A stretch of 5,578 bases of DNA, from the NCBI GenBank assembly GCA_903858055.1, contig CAIOHM010000423.1, positions 1 through 5,578 of the forward strand, written 5' to 3'. This DNA is from an uncultured delta proteobacterium (lineage in GTDB: Bacteria; Myxococcota_A; Polyangia; Polyangiales; Polyangiaceae). The notes under the pieces were generated by a model. The model had not been told where the DNA came from, made no database searches, and was given only the letters and a program-made list of their open reading frames with translations. Every line of letters begins with the position of its first letter. Position 1 is the stretch's first letter. Below, one piece after another: positions 1 through 5,434 of the stretch. The position numbers and the translations under genes were made by a program.

Positions 1-726
1 GCCGTCAGCGCGCGGCGCGGGCTCCTCGAGGAAGTCGACGGGGGCACCGTGTTCATCGAAGAGGTGGCCGACCTCCCGCTCGGCACGCAAGCGAAGCTCG
101 CGCGCTACGTCGAGACCTCGCAAGTCACCTCGCCCATGGACGGCCTCACGCGCACGGTCGACACGCGCCTCGTGCTCGCGACCGTGGCCTCGCCCGAGGA
201 GCTCCTCGCGGAGCGTCGCATGCGGAGCGATCTCTACTACGCGTGCGCGGGCGGGCGACTCCAGCTCCCGAGCCTCGCCGAGCGCGAGCTCGACTTGCCC
301 GACCTCGCCCACGCGTTCGTGGCCGAGGCCGCCAAGCGCATGGGCAAGCGCGTGGCGCTCCATGAGCGTGCCATGGAGACCCTTCGTCGCATGGAGTTTC
401 GCGGCAACGCGCGCGAGCTCGCGAGCGTGATTGCGCGTGCCGTGGAGGAGGTCCCCGACGGCGGCATGATCTTCGGCGACGAGTTCGTGCTCGAGCGCCC
501 CACCTTCGGGGCGACGGGGACGACTCCAGCGGCGCGGGCGGCTTCTGTCGTCCCGCTCGACCGCGCGGTCGACGAAGCGGAGCAGGCTGCCATTCTCGCG
601 GCGTTGCGTGAGGTCGATGGCAACCGCGAGCGCGCCGCGGACCTTCTCGGCATCTCGGCGACCACGCTGTGGCGCAAGATGACCCGCCTGAACATCGTGT
701 TCGATTCGCGTGGCCGCGTGAGCTAG
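1..726 (+). CDS. Sigma-54-activator-like AAA+ regulator, C-terminal part (5' end outside window)
   Basis: The frame is open from base 1, so the true start lies upstream; the GTG at 49 sits inside a conserved motif and is not a start. The 241 visible residues contain the second half of a sigma-54 interaction (AAA+) domain followed by a Fis-type helix-turn-helix. The first residues (AVSARRG) fit the end of a GAFTGA loop. Next come a Walker B-like GGTVFIEEV (40-66), a sensor I region LATVAS (about 175-192), the RSDLYY segment (223-240), LPSLAER, and a sensor II FRGNAREL (397-420). The helix-turn-helix (619-693) includes NRERAADLLGIS and TTLWRKM. Proteins of this family use ATP to open sigma-54 promoters and bind enhancer-like sites. 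Here the Walker B Asp is Glu, the sensor I Asn is Val and the second arginine finger is Ala, so the ATPase may be weak or lost. The N-terminal sensory domain and Walker A are not visible. The family is clear; the target genes are unknown. Confidence 0.88.
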   Translation, partial: AVSARRGLLEEVDGGTVFIEEVADLPLGTQAKLARYVETSQVTSPMDGLTRTVDTRLVLATVASPEELLAERRMRSDLYYACAGGRLQLPSLAERELDLPDLAHAFVAEAAKRMGKRVALHERAMETLRRMEFRGNARELASVIARAVEEVPDGGMIFGDEFVLERPTFGATGTTPAARAASVVPLDRAVDEAEQAAILAALREVDGNRERAADLLGISATTLWRKMTRLNIVFDSRGRVS

Positions 727-732
727 CGGTCG

Positions 733-791
733 CCGGGAAAGAGCGCGCATGCACCCGCGAGCCTCGTGGCTCGTGCGGACCCTTTCCCTGG
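733..791 (+). promoter_or_regulatory. Nested stem-loop in the leader of queA
   Basis: GGGAAAG (735-741) is the exact reverse complement of CTTTCCC (782-788). The outer stem extends by CC (733-734) with GG (790-791) across a one-base bulge. Inside it, GAGCC (759-763) pairs with GGCTC (768-772) around a TCGT-centred loop, and GCAC (751-754) can pair with GTGC (773-776) over a small bulge. The structure fills most of the 78 bases between the regulator stop and the preferred queA start at 805. No U-tract follows, so it is not a standard intrinsic terminator. It could be a leader RNA that controls queA-tgt or a transcript-end stabiliser. I do not recognise it as a preQ1 riboswitch. The pairing is seen directly; the function is inference. 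Confidence 0.4.
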
Positions 792-804
792 TCGCTCGCA
801 AGCC

Positions 805-1860
805 GTGAAGATCTCCGACCTCCACTACGATCTCCCCGAAGGCCTCATTGCGCAAAACCCCGTCGAGCCGCGCGACTCGGCGCGCCTCTTGGTGGCCGCG
901 GCGTCCGGCCTCGAGCGCCATCGCCGCGTGCGTGACCTCGTCGACCTCGTCGCGCCGGGGACGCTCGTCGTCGTGAACGACACGCGGGTCCGCAAGGCGC
1001 GTCTGCGCGGTCGCAAGCGCGGGAGCGGCGGGGCGGTTGAGTTTCTGCTTCATCGTCCTTTCGAGCAGGCGGGCGACCGCGGGCGCTGGGAATGCATGGG
1101 TCGCGCTTCCAAGCCGCTCCGTGAAGGCGCCGTCGTCGACTTCGCGGGCATCGAGGCGACGGTCGTCGAGCGTCGCGGCAAGATGGTGATCGCGGACCTG
1201 GTCGCGCTTGGTGGAATCTCCCTCGAAGCGGCCATCGAGGTCGCGGGCGACGTGCCGCTCCCGCCCTACATCACGCGGGCGACCAACGAACAGGACTCCG
1301 CGCGCTACCAGACCATCTTCGCACGCGAGATCGGCGCGAGCGCGGCTCCCACGGCAAGCTTGCACTTTACACGTGAGCTCGTCGAAGCGCTCAAAGCCAA
1401 GGGGGTGCACTTCGCGACGACGACGCTCCACGTTGGGCTCGGCACCTTCGAGACCCCGACCGTCGAAGACCTCGACGATCACCCGATGCATGCGGAGCCC
1501 TACCGCATGCCCGAGGCGACCGCCGAGGCCATCGCGGAGGCCCGCGCGCGGCGTGCGCCGGTGTTGGCCGTGGGAACGACCGTGGTGCGTGCGCTCGAGA
1601 GCGCGGCCGACCCGCAGCGCGAAGGCCACGTGATCGCGGGCGGCGGCGAGACGCGCCTCTTGATTCAGCCGGGCTTCCGCTACCGCGTCGTCGACAAGCT
1701 GCTCACGAACTTCCACCTGCCGGAGTCCACGCTGCTCGCGCTCGTCGGGGCCTTCGTTGGCCTCGACACGATGCGCGCCGTGTACCGAGAGGCCGTTGCT
1801 GCAGAGTACCGCTTTTTCTCCTACGGAGACGCGATGCTCCTCGAGAGGTCGATCCCATGA
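805..1860 (+). CDS. queA: S-adenosylmethionine:tRNA ribosyltransferase-isomerase QueA
   Basis: QueA moves the ribosyl part of S-adenosylmethionine onto preQ1 at tRNA position 34 and rearranges it to epoxyqueuosine, the step after Tgt, in the cytoplasm. The 351-residue protein matches the usual length and carries the family motifs in order: N-terminal KISDLHYDLPEGLIAQ, VVVNDTRVRKARL (55-67), PLPPYITR (151-158), SAAPTASLHFT (179-189), TTLHVGLGTFE (206-216), HPMHAEPY (226-233), VGTTVVRALES (256-266), TNFHLPEST (301-309) and YRFFSYGDAML (335-345). The GTG at 805 is chosen because the family start pattern begins there. An in-frame GTG at 766 would add 13 residues unlike the family and would lie inside a strong hairpin. 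No clear Shine-Dalgarno precedes either start. The stop overlaps the tgt start as ATGA, which indicates translational coupling. No key motif appears damaged. Confidence 0.95.
   Translation: MKISDLHYDLPEGLIAQNPVEPRDSARLLVAAASGLERHRRVRDLVDLVAPGTLVVVNDTRVRKARLRGRKRGSGGAVEFLLHRPFEQAGDRGRWECMGRASKPLREGAVVDFAGIEATVVERRGKMVIADLVALGGISLEAAIEVAGDVPLPPYITRATNEQDSARYQTIFAREIGASAAPTASLHFTRELVEALKAKGVHFATTTLHVGLGTFETPTVEDLDDHPMHAEPYRMPEATAEAIAEARARRAPVLAVGTTVVRALESAADPQREGHVIAGGGETRLLIQPGFRYRVVDKLLTNFHLPESTLLALVGAFVGLDTMRAVYREAVAAEYRFFSYGDAMLLERSIP
1843..1859 (+). promoter_or_regulatory. Ribosome binding site and start overlap of tgt
   Basis: GAGAGG (1843-1848) lies eight bases before the ATG at 1857, inside the last codons of queA. 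The ATG overlaps the queA TGA in ATGA, so the tgt start is well supported and ribosomes ending queA could re-initiate on tgt. Confidence 0.75.
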
Positions 1861-3050
1861 CGGCTCCCCGCGCCGAAGGCTTCGCGTTCAAGGTCCTCGC
1901 GCAAGACGGGCACGCGCGCGCCGCCGAATTCACCACGCCGCACGCGCTCGTGCCGACGCCCACGTTCATGCCCGTGGGAACGCAGGGCTCCGTGAAGACC
2001 CTCACGATGGACGAAGTGGCGAGCACCGGCGCGAAGATCGTGCTCGGCAACACGTACCACTTGTGGCTGCGGCCGGGCCCCGAGGCGGTGGCTGCGCACG
2101 GTGGGCTCCACGGGTTCACGCGATGGCCCTTCGCCATGCTCACGGACTCGGGCGGCTTTCAGGCGTTCTCGCTCGCGGCGGCCCTCGGTGCTCGCGGTGA
2201 GAAAGGCGCCGCGCCCGCACCGTCGAACCTCGTGAAGCGCACCGAGAAGGGCTTCATTTTTCGCTCGCACCTCGACGGCTCGAAGCACGAGCTCTCGCCC
2301 GAGGAAGCCGTGCGCGTGCAAGGCCTGCTCGGGGCCGACATCCAAATGCAGCTCGACGTGTGCCCACCTGGAGATGCGCCGCGCGCGCAGATCGAAGAGG
2401 CCGTGCGCGAGACCACACGTTGGGCGAAGCGTGCGCTCGCAGCGCCGCGCCGTGGAAATCAGGCGCTCTTCGGGATCATCCAGGGCGGCACTCACCCGGA
2501 CCTTCGGCGTGCGCACGCGGCCGAGCTCGCGGCGCTCGACCCGGGCTTCGACGGCCTCGCGCTCGGCGGCTTCTCCGTCGGTGAGCCCATTGAAAAGATG
2601 GTCGAGACCCTCGCGGAGATGGCGCACGAAGTCGACCCCGAGCGGCCCCGTTACCTGATGGGCGTCGGGACGCCGTTCGACTTGCTCGCGGGCATCGAGC
2701 ACGGCATCGACATGTTCGACTGCGTGCTGCCCACACGCAACGCGCGCAACGGGCAAGCGCTCACGCGCTTCGGCAAGGTCGTCATCAAGCAAGCGCGCTT
2801 CAAAGACGACATGCGCCCCCTCGACGCCAAGTGCGGCTGCCATGCGTGCACGGGTGGCTACACGCGCTCGTACCTGCGGCACTTGTACGTGGCGGGCGAG
2901 GTGCTCGCGCTACGGCTCTTCTCTCTCCACAATTTGCACTTCTACGGCGAGCTCGTGGCGGGCGCGCGCGAGGCGATCCGCGAAGGGCGGTACCAGTCGT
3001 ACAAGCGCGCGCTCGAGGACTCGATGCGCCACGGGAACGCGGACGCGTGA
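1857..3050 (+). CDS. tgt: Queuine/preQ1 tRNA-guanine transglycosylase Tgt
   Basis: Tgt exchanges guanine 34 of tRNAs with GUN anticodons (Asp, Asn, His, Tyr) for preQ1, the substrate later acted on by QueA. The protein has 397 residues, somewhat longer than the E. coli enzyme. Visible motifs are NTYHLWLRPG (65-74), LTDSGGFQ (95-102) with the base-binding Asp97, LDVCPPG (166-172) with Asp167, ALFGIIQGG (203-211), LGGFSVGEP (236-244), MGVGTPFDLL (268-277), and IDMFDCVLPTRNARNGQ (284-300) with the likely nucleophile Asp288. The zinc site is Cys326, Cys328, Cys331 and His358 (CGCHAC, then SLHNL). All catalytic and zinc residues are present, so it should be active. Two oddities are seen: about 16 extra residues near 108-124 compared with E. 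coli, and DVCPPG where many bacteria have DECTPY. The overlap with queA implies one transcript. Confidence 0.96.
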   Translation: MTAPRAEGFAFKVLAQDGHARAAEFTTPHALVPTPTFMPVGTQGSVKTLTMDEVASTGAKIVLGNTYHLWLRPGPEAVAAHGGLHGFTRWPFAMLTDSGGFQAFSLAAALGARGEKGAAPAPSNLVKRTEKGFIFRSHLDGSKHELSPEEAVRVQGLLGADIQMQLDVCPPGDAPRAQIEEAVRETTRWAKRALAAPRRGNQALFGIIQGGTHPDLRRAHAAELAALDPGFDGLALGGFSVGEPIEKMVETLAEMAHEVDPERPRYLMGVGTPFDLLAGIEHGIDMFDCVLPTRNARNGQALTRFGKVVIKQARFKDDMRPLDAKCGCHACTGGYTRSYLRHLYVAGEVLALRLFSLHNLHFYGELVAGAREAIREGRYQSYKRALEDSMRHGNADA

Positions 3051-3160
3051 GCGCGGCGCTGCGTCGTTCGCGGACCTTCGCAATTTCGGCGGGCGAGGGG
3101 AGGGCGATGCTTCGCGCTCGCCTCACGGTCTGTTAGGTCTGTTGGTTCAAGGCCTTTGCC
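3051..3160 (+). other. tgt to GltJ-like gene intergenic region
   Basis: This 110-base gap holds a weak hairpin in which GGCGAG (3092-3097) pairs with CTCGCC (3117-3122), enclosing GCGA (3104-3107) paired with TCGC (3112-3115). No T-run follows. Next come two copies of GGTCTGTT (3127-3134 and 3136-3143), spaced nine bases apart. AAGG at 3149-3152, eight bases before the ATG at 3161, is the likely ribosome binding site. I see no convincing sigma-70 or sigma-54 promoter, although one would be expected here if the downstream gene has its own transcript. Confidence 0.45.
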
Positions 3161-4681
3161 ATGCGCTTTAGCTGCGAGAACTGCCAAGCCAAGTACCAGG
3201 TCGCCGACGAGAAGGTCGCGGGCAAGACCATCCGCATGAAGTGCCGCAAGTGCGGCAACTCCATCGAGGTGAAGCCTGTGCAGGCCCCCGAAGTGAGCGA
3301 CTTCGCAGCCGAGCTCGGAGCGACCGAGCAGCACCCGATCGCCCCGCCACCGGAGACCCGCCTCGGTGACGGCTTCGCGGCGCGCTCGCTTGCGTCGCCG
3401 AGCTTTCCGGCGCCCGAGGTCGGTCCTCCGTCGCGCTTGCCCTTCGACTCGTCGCCAGGCTTCGATCGCGCGCCCGAGTCGCTGCGCCTCGCTCTCGGCG
3501 CCGAGGCCTCCGAGCTGCCCGCGCACTTCTGGTACGTCGCCATCGGCGGCGCGCCCGTGGGGCCGATCGCCATCGTGGAGCTCGTCGCGAAGGCGCGCGA
3601 AGGTCTCATCAACGATCGCTCGCTCGCGTGGCGCGAAGGGCTCGCCGAATGGCAGCCTGTCGGCGACCTCGCCGAGCTCCTCGAGGCCATCGGACCTGCG
3701 CTGCAGCCGGGACCCGCGCCACGCTCGGCCGTCGTTTTGCCCGAGCCTGCGCCGCGGCCCGCACCCGCACCCGCACCCGCACCCGCACCCGCACCTGCGC
3801 CTGCCGTAGAACGCGCGCCTGCGCCGGCCCCGCCTGCGCATACGGCGACGCTCGCAGCCACGCCGATCTCGAACGAGCTCCGCGCGATCCTCGACTCCTC
3901 TCCGGACCTCGCGCCGCCGCCCGTCGTCGAGTCGCCCGCCCTGCCGGCCGCCACGACGGCTGCCCTGCCCGAGACCGCGCCCTCGCCGCGCGGAGAGCTC
4001 CCGTCGACGCCGGCGAGCGTGCGCCCTGCCAAGGCGACGTCGGCGAGCAAGGGCCCGGTGGTCGTGGGCCTCCTCGTAGGTCTCGTCGTCGGCTTCGCGG
4101 CCGGGCGTCTCTCGGCACCCGCGTCCGCCGTGGCTCCCGCAGGTGGGGCCGTATCCGTGCAGTCTGCACCGGCTTCGTCGAGCGCCGATGAGAAACTCGA
4201 CGAGGTGCCCACGCCGCCCCCCGCAGCGGCGGACGACAAGGGTCCAAAGGTGGCTCCGCGTGTCGCGGCGGCCCCTGCACCTGCACCGCGCGCGCCAGCA
4301 CCTGCGTCCGCTCCTGCTCCCGCGCCTGCGGCAGTCCCTGCGGTGGCGCGCCCGGTGACGGCCGCCCCGCCTCCACCGCCGATGCCCTCGTTCGGCGGCG
4401 GCGGTGCGTCCCTCACGGAAGGCCAGATCGCCGCCGTGCTCTCGCAGCGCAAGATTCAGCTGCGTCGCGCCTGTTGGGAGCGCATCGAGAACCACGAGGC
4501 CGCCGTGAAGGTGCAGGCGACCATCTCCATCGAAGGGTCGGGGCGCGTGTCGAGCGTCGACGCGCAGGGCACCGACGCCGCCGTGACGGCGTGCATCCGT
4601 CAGCAGATCAAAGAGTGGACCTTCCCGGCGACGGGCGCTCCGACCACCGCCACGTTGCCGTTCAGCTTCGTGAGCCAGTAG
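3161..4681 (+). CDS. GltJ/AgmX-like membrane protein: zinc ribbon, GYF_2, transmembrane, C-terminal AgmX/PglI-type domain
   Basis: The 506-residue protein has a modular layout. Residues 1-38 form an MJ0042-type zinc ribbon with Cys5, Cys8, Cys28 and Cys31. Residues 123-176 form a GYF_2 domain (FWYVAIGG, VGPI, LAWREGLAEWQPV). A Pro-Ala-rich linker covers about 195-228, and one membrane helix lies at about 298-316. A second Pro-Ala-rich linker covers about 365-410 and includes five consecutive prolines (403-407). Residues 418-506 resemble the TonB-like AgmX/PglI C-terminal domain, with Cys438 and Cys478 placed to form a disulfide. The likely topology is zinc ribbon and GYF in the cytoplasm and the C-terminal domain in the periplasm, since no signal peptide is seen. 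In Myxococcus xanthus the similarly built GltJ (AgmX) belongs to the gliding machinery. No gliding gene is seen here, so motility is only one possibility; envelope spanning or signalling are others. The ATG has AAGG eight bases upstream. Confidence 0.85.
   Translation: MRFSCENCQAKYQVADEKVAGKTIRMKCRKCGNSIEVKPVQAPEVSDFAAELGATEQHPIAPPPETRLGDGFAARSLASPSFPAPEVGPPSRLPFDSSPGFDRAPESLRLALGAEASELPAHFWYVAIGGAPVGPIAIVELVAKAREGLINDRSLAWREGLAEWQPVGDLAELLEAIGPALQPGPAPRSAVVLPEPAPRPAPAPAPAPAPAPAPAVERAPAPAPPAHTATLAATPISNELRAILDSSPDLAPPPVVESPALPAATTAALPETAPSPRGELPSTPASVRPAKATSASKGPVVVGLLVGLVVGFAAGRLSAPASAVAPAGGAVSVQSAPASSSADEKLDEVPTPPPAAADDKGPKVAPRVAAAPAPAPRAPAPASAPAPAPAAVPAVARPVTAAPPPPPMPSFGGGGASLTEGQIAAVLSQRKIQLRRACWERIENHEAAVKVQATISIEGSGRVSSVDAQGTDAAVTACIRQQIKEWTFPATGAPTTATLPFSFVSQ
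3761..3802 (+). repeat. In-frame hexanucleotide repeat (GCACCC)n coding Ala-Pro
   Basis: Five perfect copies of GCACCC run from 3761 to 3790, followed by the near copies GCACCT and GCGCCT up to 3802. Each unit encodes Ala-Pro in the cytoplasmic linker between the GYF_2 domain and the membrane helix. Gain or loss of a unit would change linker length by two residues without a frameshift. The second Pro-Ala segment of the same gene (about 4268-4336) encodes similar residues with mixed codons and no exact repeat, so the first array looks more recently expanded. Confidence 0.85.
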
Positions 4682-4721
4682 GCGTCATCGCGGCTCGTTG
4701 CGCTGTGCGCGCAAGCCAGGT

Positions 4722-4743
4722 AGTCTGCCGCGACTCGGAGACT
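4722..4743 (+). promoter_or_regulatory. Hairpin covering the ribosome binding site of the zinc-ribbon membrane protein gene
   Basis: AGTCT (4722-4726) pairs with AGACT (4739-4743), and CCG (4728-4730) pairs with CGG (4736-4738). One bulged G lies between the two parts, and the loop is CGACT. The putative Shine-Dalgarno GGAG (4737-4740), five bases before the ATG at 4746, is entirely within the stem. The pairing is direct; translational control is inferred. Confidence 0.45.
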
Positions 4744-4745
4744 CC

Positions 4746-5282
4746 ATGGCTGAAGCAATGATCACCTGCAGCAACTGCGGTTGCGACAAGAACCCGAAGG
4801 GCAGCGCGCGCTGCATCCAGTGCGGGCAAGCGCTCGAGAGCGGCCCTGTGCGCGTTCAGCGCAGCCAGGACGAAGAGCTCGAGCGTCGCTACCAGCAAGA
4901 GGGCGTCTCGCTGCAGTGGCTCGGCCTCGCGCTCGTCGTGCAGGCGGCGCTCACGGCCATCGTGATCTTCGGCCTGCCACGCGCCGTCTCCCTCCTCGAC
5001 TTCGAGGGCGGCAACGGCATGGTCATGTGCATCCCCGTATGGTTCCTCGGCGGCATCTTGACGGGCCTCGTCTCGCCGGGCCGCACGTTCATCGAGCCGA
5101 CGGTCGCGGCCTTCATGGTCTCCGTGCCGACCACGTTCTTGCTCGTCGAGTCCCAGACCGTCCGCGTCCTGCCGACGTTCCTCTACGTCATCCTCGCGGC
5201 CATCGGCGTGCTCTTCACGCTCATCGGCGCGTACGTCGGCGAGCGCATCCAGCTCGGCCCGCCGCCGAGCCGCGCGGACTGA
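4746..5282 (+). CDS. Zinc-ribbon protein with four predicted transmembrane segments
   Basis: I do not recognise a named family for this 178-residue protein. Its N-terminus is a short zinc ribbon with Cys8 and Cys11 paired with Cys23 and Cys26; Cys13 is an extra cysteine. A charged stretch follows (about 34-53, rich in Arg, Glu and Gln). Four hydrophobic segments come next, at about 55-78, 91-110, 116-134 and 141-166, and then a short Pro-rich tail. The zinc ribbon probably faces the cytoplasm, making this a small integral inner-membrane protein. The ATG at 4746 has GGAG five bases upstream. A TTG at 4698 would add 16 residues before the ribbon and is less likely. The gene follows the GltJ-like gene by 64 bases in the same direction, and both encode an N-terminal zinc ribbon plus membrane segments, which hints at but does not prove a shared role. 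A strong terminator ends the unit. Confidence 0.8.
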   Translation: MAEAMITCSNCGCDKNPKGSARCIQCGQALESGPVRVQRSQDEELERRYQQEGVSLQWLGLALVVQAALTAIVIFGLPRAVSLLDFEGGNGMVMCIPVWFLGGILTGLVSPGRTFIEPTVAAFMVSVPTTFLLVESQTVRVLPTFLYVILAAIGVLFTLIGAYVGERIQLGPPPSRAD

Positions 5283-5307
5283 GCGCCCGCCTGCGCGAAG
5301 ACGAAAG

Positions 5308-5338
5308 AACCCGGTGCCGATGCGCCGGGTTTCTTTTT
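5308..5338 (+). terminator. Rho-independent terminator after the zinc-ribbon membrane protein gene
   Basis: The stem pairs 5308-5317 (AACCCGGTGC) with 5322-5331 (GCGCCGGGTT): ten base pairs with one G-U and a CGAT loop. TTCTTTTT follows. It sits 25 bases after the stop at 5282. On the opposite strand the stem is followed by TTCTTTCG, so it may also stop minus-strand transcripts that pass the rplS terminator. Confidence 0.92.
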
Positions 5339-5343
5339 GCCTT

Positions 5344-5378
5344 CATGCAACATGCAAGATGCAGCGTGTAAGGTGCAA
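5344..5378. repeat. Five tandem degenerate 7-base repeats between convergent terminators
   Basis: Successive units are CATGCAA (5344-5350), CATGCAA (5351-5357), GATGCAG (5358-5364), CGTGTAA (5365-5371) and GGTGCAA (5372-5378), all fitting roughly SRTGCAA. The first two are identical. The array is non-coding and fills the space between the forward terminator and the reverse-strand terminator. Its function is unknown. Confidence 0.6.
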
Positions 5379-5380
5379 CA

Positions 5381-5412
5381 AACGAAAACGCCCGACTCGA
5401 GAGCCGGGCGTT
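5381..5412 (-). terminator. Rho-independent terminator of rplS (minus strand)
   Basis: AACGCCCG (5387-5394) is the reverse complement of CGGGCGTT (5405-5412), giving an eight-base-pair stem. The ten-base loop can extend by two more pairs after one mismatch. Read on the minus strand the stem runs into TTTTCGTTTG. It lies 22 bases beyond the rplS stop. Confidence 0.88.
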
Positions 5413-5434
5413 CCGCGTTCGACCGAAGGGCCTT

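Noticed and set aside
49..51. GTG at 49 as the start of the regulator gene
   Set aside because: The frame is open back to base 1, and GTG 49 lies within the Walker B-like GGTVFIEEV motif, so the gene starts upstream of the window.
727..804. preQ1 riboswitch upstream of queA
   Set aside because: I see nested stems but not the compact hairpin plus A-rich tail pseudoknot of class I, nor a recognisable class II or III layout.
669..935. Small plus-strand open frame bridging the regulator and queA
   Set aside because: It overlaps both real genes out of frame, is Arg/Pro-rich, and has no domain or ribosome binding site.
3091..3123. Possible terminator after tgt
   Set aside because: The stem is only six pairs with an uneven inner part, and no T-run follows, so it does not meet the standard for an intrinsic terminator. 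It is noted only in the intergenic entry.
3761..3802. CRISPR-like array
   Set aside because: The six-base units are contiguous, have no spacers and are translated in frame; this is a simple coding repeat.
3133..4452. Second long open frame on the minus strand (439 codons)
   Set aside because: It is Ala/Gly/Thr-rich, mirrors the Pro-Ala codons of the sense gene, and has no independent motif.
2942..4495. Very long open frame on the minus strand (517 codons)
   Set aside because: Its translation is Arg/Gly-rich and low in complexity, has no recognisable domain, and lies opposite tgt and the GltJ-like gene. It is what GC-rich codon bias produces on the opposite strand.
4698..4745. TTG 4698 as the start of the zinc-ribbon membrane protein
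   Set aside because: The 16 extra residues have no family-like feature, and ATG 4746 with GGAG upstream is a better start.
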